Source: Desulfobacillus sp041396245 (GTDB taxonomy: Bacteria; Pseudomonadota; Gammaproteobacteria; Burkholderiales; Rhodocyclaceae). From it: DNA of 64,000 nt. The notes below the pieces were generated by a model. The model was not told the origin of the DNA and searched no databases. It saw only the letters and a list, made by a program, of their open reading frames with translations. Position numbers and translations under genes: made by a program. The DNA lies in contig JAWKYW010000005.1 of the NCBI GenBank assembly GCA_041396245.1, positions 62,001-126,000 of the forward strand, written 5' to 3'. Below, in pieces: positions 6,622-15,133 of the stretch (position 1 is the stretch's first letter; every line of letters starts with the position of its first letter).

Positions 6622-8907
6622 ATGAAGATCAGCCTGCGGCAGACGGTGATCGCGCTCTATGCGGCGATATTCGCCTGCGGCGTCGCCCTGTCCGCGCTGG
6701 TGATCCACCAGGGCCGCATCGCCGTCGAGGCGACGCGGGGCGTGGTGGAGCGCGACATCCGCCTGCTGCAAGCGCTGGAAGGCTTCAAGGCGGAAGTGGC
6801 CGTCATCGAGCCGATCGCCTACGAGAACTACGTCTTTCGCGACCGCGCGGTCTTCCTCGAGCGCAGGCGGGAAAACGAACGCGCCATTGCTGAGGGGATG
6901 CAGGCCCTGCGCCAGGCCTTTCCCGGCGATCGCCGGCTGGCGCTGATCGAGATGCAGTACCCGCCGATCAAATCGCTGGTCGGCCAGCTCGACGAGGCGC
7001 TGCACGACAGGCCGGACCCGCGGCGCGCCCTGGCGCTGCTGCGCGACATCACCGCGCTGTGCATGCAGATCAACGGGAATGCGGAGCTGCTTGCGCAAAC
7101 CGTCCGCGGCGGCGTCGTCGAACGCGGCATCAGGGCCGAGACGGCCATCGCCAACATCTACGCCTGGGTCATCGCCTTCAGCGCCGCGCTGCTGGCGGTG
7201 GCGCTGGTGGGCGGCTACTTCGCCCGCGCCTATCTCGCCGAGGGCGCGGAACGCCGGCGCCTGGCCATGTTTCCCGCGCGCAATCCCAGCCCCGTCTTCA
7301 GCCTGGACGCGGGCGGCACGGTGCGCTACGCCAATCCCGGCGCCGCCGACATGCTCAGGCGCCTGGGCATCGAAGGGAAGGAGCCGCAGGCCCTGTTTCC
7401 CGCCGACCTGGCGCAGCGCCTGGCCGCCCTGAAGGCTGCCGGCGCGCGGCAGGAAAGCTGGCAATACGAGGCCCACGGCCGCACGCTCGACTGCCGGGTG
7501 CATTATCTCGACGACTTCGATGTCTACCACGCCTACCTGGCCGACATCAGCGAGCGCAAGCGGGCCGAGGCGCGGCTGGTTTTCCTGGCCTACCACGACG
7601 ACCTGACCGGGCTGCCGAACCGCCGCCGCTTCTTCGAAGACCTCGCCGCGGCGGCGGGCGGCGGCCAGGCCGGCGCCGCCGTCCTGCTCAGCCTGGACCG
7701 CTTCAGCCGCATTACCGAAAGCCTGGGGCCGGCCCTCGGCGAGCAGGTGCTGGTCGCCGCCGCGCAGCGCCTGGGCGCACTGCTGGAGCCCGGCGAAGGC
7801 GCCGCGCGCTGCGAGCTGTACAGTTTCGAGGGCGACCTGTTCGCCCTGCTGGCCAGCGGCGAAGGCGCTTCGGATGCAGTCTCGCGCCTGGTCGAGCGCA
7901 TCAGGGCCGCCGCCGAATCGCCCCTGCAGACGGAAGGTCGCGATCTGTTCGTCACTTTCAGCATCGGCATCGCCTGCTTTCCGCAGGACGGCACGGAAGC
8001 CGACAATCTGGTGCGCAATGCCGAGAGTGCGCTGCAGAAGGCACTGCGCGAGGGCAGCAACGGCGTCCAGTACTACTCGCAGGAGCTGAACGCGCGGGCG
8101 CTGGACCGGCTCGAGCTGGAGCACGAGTTGCGCCAGGCGCTGGCGCGCGACGAGCTGGAACTGCACTACCAGTTCCAGGTCGCGGCGGCCGGGAACGTGA
8201 TCGGCGTGGAAGCCCTGGCGCGCTGGCGCAATCCGCGGCGCGGCATGGTGTCGCCGGTCAACTTCATTCCGCTCGCCGAGGAAACCGGCCTGATCGTGCC
8301 GATCGGCGAATGGGTGCTGCGCACCGCCTGCAGCCAGGCCAGGCGCTGGCAGGCGGATGGCTGGCCGGCCCTGACCATGGCGATCAACATCTCGCCGCGC
8401 CAGTTCCGCGACAAGGACCTGCCCGGGCTGGTGCGCCGCGTCATCGCCGAAACCGGGCTTGCGCCTCGGCACATCGAGCTCGAGGTGACGGAAAGCGCCG
8501 CCATGCAGGACGTCGAATCCTCCATCGCCATGATGCGCGAACTGAAGGCCATCGGCGTGGAGCTGTCCATCGACGATTTCGGCACCGGTTATTCCTCCCT
8601 CGCCTACCTGAAGCGCTTTCCGCTCGACAAGCTGAAAGTCGACCAGTCCTTCGTGCGCGGCATGGCGGAGGACGGCAACGATGCTTCGATCGTCCAGGCC
8701 GTCATCGCGCTGGGCCACTCGCTCAATCTGCGGGTGATCGCCGAAGGCGTCGAGACCGAAGCGCAGTTCGCCATGCTGAAAGGCTACGACTGCGAGGAAA
8801 TGCAGGGCTATCTTTTCAGCAAGCCGCTGCCGGCGCAGGAGGTCGCCGCGCTGCTCGCCGCCCGGGCAGCCGGGTCGTCGCCCGCTGCCCCGGCGCCACG
8901 GACATGA
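6622..8907 (+). CDS. Membrane c-di-GMP phosphodiesterase with PAS, degenerate GGDEF and EAL domains
   Basis: 761 residues. An N-terminal membrane helix (about 8-30), a periplasmic helical sensor (about 31-170) and a second helix (about 176-198) are followed by a PAS-like segment (about 215-310), a GGDEF domain and an EAL domain. The GGDEF site reads EGDLF at 403-407, so cyclase activity is unlikely. The EAL domain is intact: EAL at 530-532, then ELEVTES, IDDFGTGYSSLAYLKRFP and AEGVETEAQ. The protein should hydrolyse c-di-GMP to pGpG in response to a periplasmic or PAS-bound signal. It sits alone, 86 bp after the arsS operon; nothing in the sequence identifies its signal. Confidence 0.9.
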   Translation: MKISLRQTVIALYAAIFACGVALSALVIHQGRIAVEATRGVVERDIRLLQALEGFKAEVAVIEPIAYENYVFRDRAVFLERRRENERAIAEGMQALRQAFPGDRRLALIEMQYPPIKSLVGQLDEALHDRPDPRRALALLRDITALCMQINGNAELLAQTVRGGVVERGIRAETAIANIYAWVIAFSAALLAVALVGGYFARAYLAEGAERRRLAMFPARNPSPVFSLDAGGTVRYANPGAADMLRRLGIEGKEPQALFPADLAQRLAALKAAGARQESWQYEAHGRTLDCRVHYLDDFDVYHAYLADISERKRAEARLVFLAYHDDLTGLPNRRRFFEDLAAAAGGGQAGAAVLLSLDRFSRITESLGPALGEQVLVAAAQRLGALLEPGEGAARCELYSFEGDLFALLASGEGASDAVSRLVERIRAAAESPLQTEGRDLFVTFSIGIACFPQDGTEADNLVRNAESALQKALREGSNGVQYYSQELNARALDRLELEHELRQALARDELELHYQFQVAAAGNVIGVEALARWRNPRRGMVSPVNFIPLAEETGLIVPIGEWVLRTACSQARRWQADGWPALTMAINISPRQFRDKDLPGLVRRVIAETGLAPRHIELEVTESAAMQDVESSIAMMRELKAIGVELSIDDFGTGYSSLAYLKRFPLDKLKVDQSFVRGMAEDGNDASIVQAVIALGHSLNLRVIAEGVETEAQFAMLKGYDCEEMQGYLFSKPLPAQEVAALLAARAAGSSPAAPAPRT

Positions 8908-8974
8908 GGCACCCGAACGCCCTTGCCGCGGTCGCCCCATTCCCCTGGAAGGTAGCCGGGAAGGAGGCACTCCA

Positions 8975-10384
8975 GTGAGCATCGGGCCGGCCCTTTCGAT
9001 CATCGTGCCGGCTCTGGACGAAGCCGCCGGCATCGAAGCCGCGCTGGCGGCGCTCGCCCCGTTGCGCGCGCGCGGCGCCGAGGTCATCCTCGCCGATGGC
9101 GGCAGCACCGACGGCACGGCGGAACTCGCCCGTCCGCGCGTCGACCGGGTGATCGACGCGCCGCGCGGACGCGCCCGCCAGATGAACGCCGGCGCGGTGG
9201 CGGCGCAGGGCGAGGTGCTGCTGTTTCTGCACGCCGACTCGCGTCTGCCCGAGGCGGCGGACCTGCGGATCGCCCATGCGCTCGCCGGCGGCCGCGACTG
9301 GGGCCGCTTCGACGTCGCCATCGCGGGCCGCCACCCGCTGCTGCCGCTGATCGCCCGCCTGATGAACCTGCGCTCGCGCCTGACCGGCATCGCCACCGGC
9401 GACCAGGCGCTCTTCGTGCGCCGAGCCGTTTTCGCCGCCTGCGGCGGCTTTCCCGACATCCCGCTGATGGAGGACATCGCGCTCGCCCGCCGCCTCAAGC
9501 GGGCCGGCCCGCCGGCCTGCCTGCACGCGCGCGTTGCCACGTCCGGCCGGCGCTGGGACGAGAAAGGCTTCTGGCGCACCGTGCTGCTGATGTGGCGGCT
9601 GCGCCTCGCGTATTTCTTCGGTGCCGATCCGGCAGTGCTGGCGCGGCGCTACGGCTATGCCCCATCGGCGCACGCCTGCGCGCTGGCCGTCTTCGCCCGC
9701 GCACCCGTGCAGGGCGCAGCCAAGACGCGCCTGGCGCCGCTGCTCGGGATGGACGGCGCCGCCGCGCTGGCACGCCGCCTCGCGCTGCGCGCGCTCGCCA
9801 CGGCCGCCGCCGCGCGGCTCGGCCCACTCTACCTGTTCTGCGCGCCCGACGTGCGCCATCCCTTCTTCGAGGAATGCCGCACCCGCTTCGGCGCACGCCT
9901 GTGCGAACAGCGGGGCGACGACCTGGGCCCGCGGATGCGACAGGCTTTCGAGACGCTGCTCGCCGGCCACGGCCGCGTCCTGCTCGTCGGCACCGACTGC
10001 CCGGCCCTGACGACGGCACATCTCTCCCATGCCGCCGCGCTGCTCGACGATCACGATGCCGTCGTCTGGCCGGCGGAGGACGGCGGCTACGTGCTCATCG
10101 GCTTGCGCCGGCTGGCGCCGGAACTGTTCGCCGGCATCGACTGGGGCACGGCGCAGGTCATGGCGCAAACGCGCGAACGCCTGCGGCGGCTCGGCTGGCG
10201 CTGGGCCGAGGCGGAAGCGCTGTGGGACGTCGACCTGCCGCAGGATGTCGCGCGCCTGCAGGCGGCGGGGCTGCTCGATGCGGAGCCGGCCCGCCCGGCC
10301 CCCGGCGCGGTCGCGGTGAACGCAGACGAAATGAACGCATTTGCCGCCGACCCGTCATCCCACAGGGATTCCCTTCGGTCATAA
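8975..10384 (+). CDS. Fused arsenosugar-type glycosyltransferase (TIGR04283) and TIGR04282/DUF2064 transferase
   Basis: 469 residues from a GTG at 8975 with AAGGAGG 7 bp upstream. The first half (about 1-225) is a family-2 glycosyltransferase: LSIIVPALDEAAGIEAAL, ILADGGSTDGTAE, FLHADSRLP and GIATGDQALFVRR, matching TIGR04283. The second half (about 232-430) is a DUF2064 nucleotidyl/glycosyl-transferase-like domain: AVFARAPVQGAAKTRLAP, LLVGTDCPALT and VWPAEDGGYVLIGL, matching TIGR04282. These families are the usual partners of ArsS and are normally separate genes; here they are one chain. The last residues (SSHRDSLRS) and the TAA stop are encoded by a fragment of the repeat that also occurs inside uvrA. 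Confidence 0.87.
   Translation: MSIGPALSIIVPALDEAAGIEAALAALAPLRARGAEVILADGGSTDGTAELARPRVDRVIDAPRGRARQMNAGAVAAQGEVLLFLHADSRLPEAADLRIAHALAGGRDWGRFDVAIAGRHPLLPLIARLMNLRSRLTGIATGDQALFVRRAVFAACGGFPDIPLMEDIALARRLKRAGPPACLHARVATSGRRWDEKGFWRTVLLMWRLRLAYFFGADPAVLARRYGYAPSAHACALAVFARAPVQGAAKTRLAPLLGMDGAAALARRLALRALATAAAARLGPLYLFCAPDVRHPFFEECRTRFGARLCEQRGDDLGPRMRQAFETLLAGHGRVLLVGTDCPALTTAHLSHAAALLDDHDAVVWPAEDGGYVLIGLRRLAPELFAGIDWGTAQVMAQTRERLRRLGWRWAEAEALWDVDLPQDVARLQAAGLLDAEPARPAPGAVAVNADEMNAFAADPSSHRDSLRS
10353..10384 (+). repeat. Fragment of the uvrA-type palindromic repeat at the end of the glycosyltransferase gene
   Basis: The segment contains CCCACAGGGATT and CTTCGGTCA, matching the core of the 68-bp repeats at 24346 and 25519. 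It supplies the last codons and stop of the glycosyltransferase gene and ends 8 bp before dsbB. Only the central part of the element is present. Confidence 0.65.
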
Positions 10385-10392
10385 TCGCGGTC

Positions 10393-10893
10393 ATGAGATC
10401 CCATCACATTCATTTCACCCTCGGCCTCGGCAGCCTGGCCCTGGTCGCCTTCGCCGTGTATTACCTGCAGGACGCCGTCGGCCTGCTGCCCTGCCCGCTG
10501 TGCGTCATGCAGCGCATCGCCTTCATCCTGTTCGGCTTTACGGCGCTGGTCGCCGCGGTCCATCGCCCGGCCGGAGCCGGTCGCTGGCTCTACCTCGGCC
10601 TGCTCGACCTGTGGGCGACGCTGGGCGCGGCGATCGCCGCCTGGCAGGTGTATCTCACCTACCATCCGCAGGCGGCGGAATGCGGCATCAGCCCGGAGGA
10701 GCGCTTCCTCAACGACCTGCCCCTGGCAGAGTGGTGGCCGGCGATGTTCGAGGCCAACGGCGACTGCACCAAGGTGGATTGGACCTTCCTCGGCCTGTCC
10801 GTGCCCGAACTGTCGCTGATCGCCTTCGTCCTGCTCTCCGGCCTCGCCGTCTACGCCGCGCTGCGCCCTGAAGAGCAGCGGAAGTCGCTCTGA
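10393..10893 (+). CDS. dsbB: Disulfide bond formation protein B (DsbB)
   Basis: 166 residues with four membrane helices. The first periplasmic loop holds the redox CxxC in LPCPLCVMQR (about residues 37-46). The second loop carries the other pair, in ECGIS and GDCTKVDW. DsbB reoxidises DsbA in the periplasm and passes electrons to ubiquinone or menaquinone. The ATG at 10393 lies 8 bp after the glycosyltransferase stop. No Shine-Dalgarno sequence is obvious, because the upstream bases belong to a repeat fragment. Its presence near CcdA and DUF1223 fits an envelope-thiol theme, though DsbB is also a general housekeeping protein. Confidence 0.92.
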   Translation: MRSHHIHFTLGLGSLALVAFAVYYLQDAVGLLPCPLCVMQRIAFILFGFTALVAAVHRPAGAGRWLYLGLLDLWATLGAAIAAWQVYLTYHPQAAECGISPEERFLNDLPLAEWWPAMFEANGDCTKVDWTFLGLSVPELSLIAFVLLSGLAVYAALRPEEQRKSL

Positions 10894-10903
10894 AGAAGTA
10901 CTC

Positions 10904-10932
10904 TTGGGGTGCGCCCTGCCGCACGCTAAAAT
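10904..10932 (+). promoter_or_regulatory. Probable glnS promoter
   Basis: A weak -35 TTGGGG (10904-10909), a 17-bp spacer and a good -10 TAAAAT (10927-10932) would start transcription near 10939, only about 3 bases before the glnS ATG. No Shine-Dalgarno sequence precedes that ATG, consistent with a leaderless or near-leaderless mRNA. Confidence 0.45.
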
Positions 10933-10941
10933 AGCGGCATC

Positions 10942-12708
10942 ATGAGCAACGACAAGAACGCGCCCGCAGCGGCGCCCGTCTCGAATTTCATCCGCCAGAT
11001 CATCGAGGCCGACCTCGCCGCCGGCAAGCATGCGGGCGTGACCTGGGGAGGCCGGCCCGGCCCGGCCGCGCTTCATGCCGGCGCGCCCGTCGACACGGCG
11101 AAGATCCGCACCCGCTTCCCGCCCGAGCCGAACGGGTATCTCCACATCGGCCATGCCAAGTCGATCTGCCTCAACTTCGGCCTGGCGCGCGACTACGGCG
11201 GCGCCTGCCACCTGCGCTTCGACGACACCAATCCGGAGAAGGAGGAGCAGGAATACGTCGATGCCATCGTCGACGCCGTGCGCTGGCTCGGATTCGACTG
11301 GGGGCCGAACGAGTACTTCGCCTCGGACTACTTCGACTTCATGTACGAGGCGGCGCAATACCTGATCGAGAGCGGCCACGCCTACGTCGATTCGCAGAGC
11401 GCCGAGGAGATGCGGGCCAATCGCGGCACGCTGACCGAGCCGGGCGAGGACAGCCCTTTCCGCGCGCGCAGCACCGAAGAGAACCTCGATCTCTTCCGCC
11501 GCATGGAAGCGGGCGAGTTTCCCGACGGCGCCCACGTGCTGCGGGCGAAGATCGACATGGCCTCGCCCAACATCAACCTGCGCGACCCGGCCCTCTACCG
11601 CATCAAGCACGCCACGCACCACCGCGCCGGCGACAAGTGGCACGTGTATCCGATGTACACCTTCGCCCACCCGATCGAGGACGCGCTGGAGCGCATCACC
11701 CACTCCATCTGCACGCTCGAGTTCGAGGACCAGCGCCCCTTCTACGACTGGCTGCTCGACAAGCTGGCCGAAGGCGGCCTGCTGGCGCGGCCGCTGCCGC
11801 AGCAGATCGAGTTCGCCCGCCTCAACCTCGGCTACGTCGTGCTGTCCAAACGGAAACTCATCCAGCTGGTGCAGGACAAGCACGTCGATGGCTGGGACGA
11901 CCCGCGCCTGCCGACCCTGGCCGGCGCGCGCCGGCGCGGCTACACGCCGGAGGGCTTTCGCGCCTTCGCCGAACGCATCGGCGTCTCCAAGGCCGACGCC
12001 TGGATCGACTATGGCGTGCTGGAAGACTGCATGCGCGACGACCTCAACGCGCGCGCCGAGCGCCGCATCGCCGTGCTCGACCCCTTGAAGCTGGTCATCG
12101 ACAACTATCCCGAAGGGCAGGAAGAGGAGTGCCTCGCCCCCAACCACCCGCAGCAGCCGGAGCTGGGCAAGCGTGCCGTGCCCTTCTCGCGCGAGCTGTG
12201 GATCGAGCGCGAGGACTTCGCCGAGATCCCGCCGAAGGGCTATTTCCGCCTGTTTCCCGGCAACAGCGTGCGGCTGCGCTACGGCTTCGTCGTGAAATGC
12301 ACCGGCTGCGAGAAGGATGCTTCGGGCAGGGTGACCGCCGTGCATTGCGAATACCTGCCCGACTCCAAGAGCGGCACGCCCGGGGCGGACGCCTACAAGG
12401 TGAAGGGAAATATCCACTGGGTCAGCGCCAGGCACGCCTACGAGGCCGAGGTGCGGCTCTACGACCGCCTGTTCAAGGCGCCGAACCCCGGCGCCGGCGG
12501 CCGCGACTACCTGGAAGACCTCAACCCGGATTCGAAGACGCTCATCACCGCCTGCCTGGAGCCGGCCCTGAAGGAAGCCCGGCCGGAAGCGCGCTTCCAG
12601 TTCGAGCGCCACGGCTATTTCGTCGCCGATCGCGTCGATTCGAAACCGGGCGCGCCGGTGTTCAACCGGGCGGTGACGCTGAAGGATTCGTGGGGAAAAG
12701 ACCGCTGA
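10942..12708 (+). CDS. glnS: Glutaminyl-tRNA synthetase
   Basis: 588 residues, class I synthetase that charges tRNA-Gln. The HIGH motif is in PPEPNGYLHIGHAKS (about residues 60-74) and the KMSKS-type loop is VLSKRKL (about 300). DDTNPEKEEQEYVDAI is also conserved. Compared with E. coli GlnRS there is an extra stretch of about 20 residues between NFIRQIIEADLAAGKH and the HIGH region, ending in VDTAKIRTRF. The C-terminal tRNA-binding beta-barrel domains are complete. The gene is convergent with a DUF4824 gene, with a 3-bp gap. Expression appears to start from a promoter immediately before the ATG. Confidence 0.97.
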   Translation: MSNDKNAPAAAPVSNFIRQIIEADLAAGKHAGVTWGGRPGPAALHAGAPVDTAKIRTRFPPEPNGYLHIGHAKSICLNFGLARDYGGACHLRFDDTNPEKEEQEYVDAIVDAVRWLGFDWGPNEYFASDYFDFMYEAAQYLIESGHAYVDSQSAEEMRANRGTLTEPGEDSPFRARSTEENLDLFRRMEAGEFPDGAHVLRAKIDMASPNINLRDPALYRIKHATHHRAGDKWHVYPMYTFAHPIEDALERITHSICTLEFEDQRPFYDWLLDKLAEGGLLARPLPQQIEFARLNLGYVVLSKRKLIQLVQDKHVDGWDDPRLPTLAGARRRGYTPEGFRAFAERIGVSKADAWIDYGVLEDCMRDDLNARAERRIAVLDPLKLVIDNYPEGQEEECLAPNHPQQPELGKRAVPFSRELWIEREDFAEIPPKGYFRLFPGNSVRLRYGFVVKCTGCEKDASGRVTAVHCEYLPDSKSGTPGADAYKVKGNIHWVSARHAYEAEVRLYDRLFKAPNPGAGGRDYLEDLNPDSKTLITACLEPALKEARPEARFQFERHGYFVADRVDSKPGAPVFNRAVTLKDSWGKDR

Positions 12709-12711
12709 GCT

Positions 12712-13572
12712 TCAGTCCTTGCCCGTGTCGGACGTACTGTCTGATCGAGGCTGTACTGCGACAATCCACGGCTCCAGCCTTTTCCCGAAAGCAATCTTCA
12801 CATCCGCGCCCGGGCCGCGGCTCCGCTCCAGGGTGTCACGGTATTCCAGCGGGACAATGATGTTCGCCGTCGTGAGCCGGACGGAAACGCTCAGGCGCTG
12901 CTTCCCCTTGCGTTCGTAGAACAACGGCCGGATCTCGGCATGAACGATCGCATGACGCATTCTGTCGGGGTACTTTGCGCGCAACGTCGCCAGGTCAGGC
13001 CCCGCGTCAATGATGTACAGCCGGGTTTCCTCGCTCTCCATGCGGACAAGGTGCTTCTTCGTCGCTTCCGCCCTTTGCGTCAGTGCGCGGTCATCGGGCA
13101 TGGCCGCGGCGCGTTCGCGTGCTTCCTCGGCGCGACGCCGCGCCCGCGCCACATCGTTTCGGTAGGCCGGGCCGTCGAGTTCGAGTACCACCAGTGCATC
13201 GCGCGACTGCTGTCTCTCCATGGAGCGCCGCTGCTTGCCGCCATCCCCGCTTTCGGGAATGGCGAAACCCAGGGATGCCAGCCTGTCGCGATCGATCCAC
13301 GATGGGCCATCCTCCTCGCTGGCATCGCTGCCATAGACGTAACCCAGGGCATCGCCTCCCGGAACCCGCCAGCGAAGTCCCAATTCGAGGCCGCTGTCCT
13401 CGCGCCGGAAGCCCCAATTGCCGACCCTGGCGATTTCGCGCTTGCTCAGAACCAGCGCGCTCTCGGGTTCGCCGCTACGGTTGTAGGCAACGCCAATCAG
13501 CGCAACTGCGTTGGTTGCGGCAATCAAGGCGACTCCGATGGCTGCTGTGCGCCAGCGCGACCAGGCATTCAT
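12712..13572 (-). CDS. DUF4824 family protein
   Basis: 286 residues. One N-terminal membrane or signal helix (about 8-28), then NRSGEPESALVLSKREIA and GLELGLRWRVPG, which match the DUF4824 pattern as I recall it. A charged region with many Arg and Glu follows (about 125-180). Its start codon overlaps the stop of the upstream DUF2157 gene by 4 bp, so the pair is one transcript and may be one membrane system. The function is not known. Confidence 0.7.
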   Translation of the reverse strand: MNAWSRWRTAAIGVALIAATNAVALIGVAYNRSGEPESALVLSKREIARVGNWGFRREDSGLELGLRWRVPGGDALGYVYGSDASEEDGPSWIDRDRLASLGFAIPESGDGGKQRRSMERQQSRDALVVLELDGPAYRNDVARARRRAEEARERAAAMPDDRALTQRAEATKKHLVRMESEETRLYIIDAGPDLATLRAKYPDRMRHAIVHAEIRPLFYERKGKQRLSVSVRLTTANIIVPLEYRDTLERSRGPGADVKIAFGKRLEPWIVAVQPRSDSTSDTGKD

Positions 13573-14645
13573 GAGGCCGCCCCTTCACTCTCCGCATGCG
13601 CCGCCGCCCTGCGCAACCGCCGCATGACCACGAGGAACAGGATGGCGGTCAGACCGACAACGAGGAAGAAAAGATATTTCGGCATGACGTCCCACCACCA
13701 GTCGAAAAACTTGGTGTAGAGGAATATCACGAAGAAAACCATGCCGGTGTTCACCACTTCCGGCCAGGTGCGTCGCATGCCGAACCAGATCGCCGCAGCG
13801 CTGCCGGCAAACCCGAACAATTGGTAGATGCCCTCGATCATCTTGGGATCAATATCGAGACGGCTTGCCCGGCCCCAGTTTGCCAGCACCAGCATGGGCA
13901 GGAACAGGGTCAGCAAGCCGAACACCCGGTAGATGGCCGAAAATCCGGCATATCGTTCGTGGCGCACCCAAAGCGGAGCCAGTAGCAGCAGTATCGCTGC
14001 GGGAAAAAAGTTCTCCGGGTACTCGCCGAAATGCAGCCAGTAGAGGCCGCTGTAGGTGCCGGTGCGCGCCGAGACGAAAGCCACCAGGCACAGGATGCCC
14101 GCTGCCAGCAGTAGCCGCAGATCGCAGGCATAGGCGAGCAGCAACGCATAAGCCGCCCAGACGATGAAAGCCTTGTCCGACGGCGTGATGCTGAAAATCT
14201 GTCCGAGCATGAAGACGTTCAGGACGAAACAGGTAAACGCCACCATTGCCGCCAGCTTGGTGAAATAGCCGGAGGCGTCGCGTTCGCGGAATAGAAGCGT
14301 TCCGGCAAACGTAAGAAAGGCGATGCCCACAAGAATCGATACCTGCAGAAGCGTGCCGAACAATCCCCAGAATTGGCGAAAGAGGAAGAACACGCTCGCG
14401 GCAAGCGCCAGAGCGCCGAGGAAGGATGCCACTTTCATGCCGAGAGAAAGTTTCTTCTCCATTACGTCGCGATCGATGTTGAAGTCACGCGACAATGCGG
14501 CGAGCAGGCCCTCGTGGTGTCGGGCTATGGCTTCGCGTCGTTCTACGGGCAGTGCAGGCACACCCTCCCGCTCCAGTCGTTCCAGCTCTCGACGAAAGAC
14601 GAGAATATCGTCTGCACGCTGCTGGGCTTCATCCCTGAATGTCAT
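13569..14645 (-). CDS. DUF2157 multi-pass membrane protein
   Basis: 358 residues. The first 85 are a soluble, charged segment (EELERLEREGVPALP-like, then RHHEGLLAALSRDFNIDRD). About nine membrane helices follow. DUF2157 proteins are predicted bacterial membrane proteins of unknown function, often next to DUF4401 or GDYxxLxY/DUF4824 partners, as here. A 4-bp overlap couples it to the downstream gene. Low-GC flanking DNA upstream hints that the pair may be laterally acquired, but this is weak. Confidence 0.75.
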   Translation of the reverse strand: MTFRDEAQQRADDILVFRRELERLEREGVPALPVERREAIARHHEGLLAALSRDFNIDRDVMEKKLSLGMKVASFLGALALAASVFFLFRQFWGLFGTLLQVSILVGIAFLTFAGTLLFRERDASGYFTKLAAMVAFTCFVLNVFMLGQIFSITPSDKAFIVWAAYALLLAYACDLRLLLAAGILCLVAFVSARTGTYSGLYWLHFGEYPENFFPAAILLLLAPLWVRHERYAGFSAIYRVFGLLTLFLPMLVLANWGRASRLDIDPKMIEGIYQLFGFAGSAAAIWFGMRRTWPEVVNTGMVFFVIFLYTKFFDWWWDVMPKYLFFLVVGLTAILFLVVMRRLRRAAAHAESEGAAS

Positions 14646-14657
14646 CGCCGCACCAAT

Positions 14658-14867
14658 TCATATGTATGACATAAGCTTACTATGAATCTCATCGATCCGC
14701 CAACCGCCGTTTAACCAGCCGTACCCCTGAAGGAATGCTGCAATGGACTGGCCAGCTTTCGCCTCAACAGGCAATAGCGCATCTGGTTCGCGTGGAGGGC
14801 CGCCGGCGATTCTGGAGTCGAGATCGTCCTTTTCCTGGCTAAGGCGCACTGTGACGAAACGCACCAA
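14658..14867 (-). CDS. Doubtful small ORF upstream of the DUF2157 gene
   Basis: 69 residues ending YGWLNGGWRIDEIHSKLMSYI. I do not recognise it. It stops 12 bp before the DUF2157 start, on the same strand, which would allow co-transcription. There is no clear domain, membrane helix or strong ribosome binding site. It may be a gene remnant or chance. The rest of 14868-15045 shows no gene I can support. Confidence 0.25.
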   Translation of the reverse strand: MVRFVTVRLSQEKDDLDSRIAGGPPREPDALLPVEAKAGQSIAAFLQGYGWLNGGWRIDEIHSKLMSYI

Positions 14868-15045
14868 TACTCACCCTCGAGTAGTCCTGTCGATGGAGTC
14901 CCTCCAGCCGATGGGCATCAGCGCAGAATGTGCTGGCCCGCGTTATGGACGCGCCACCGCCTCGCATCAGTAAAAGTCAGGACCTGCGGCACGGCGACAG
15001 GTCCGACCCGGTGGATTCGCCTCGAACACGCCAGCCCATTTCGGG

Positions 15046-15073
15046 TTGATTCGCGCGAATCCTGGTCTATATT
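15046..15073 (+). promoter_or_regulatory. Probable promoter with overlapping palindrome before the CFA synthase gene
   Basis: TTGATT (15046-15051), a 16-bp spacer and TATATT (15068-15073) form a good sigma-70 promoter. A perfect 12-bp palindrome, ATTCGCGCGAAT (15049-15060), overlaps the -35 box and spacer and could be an operator. The transcript would start near 15080, 54 bp before the preferred start codon. Confidence 0.5.
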
Positions 15074-15133
15074 CCAGATAGATCGGCTTCCACCTGTTCT
15101 ATGCCGATCCCGCCTGCCGGGGGGGGATGTGCC

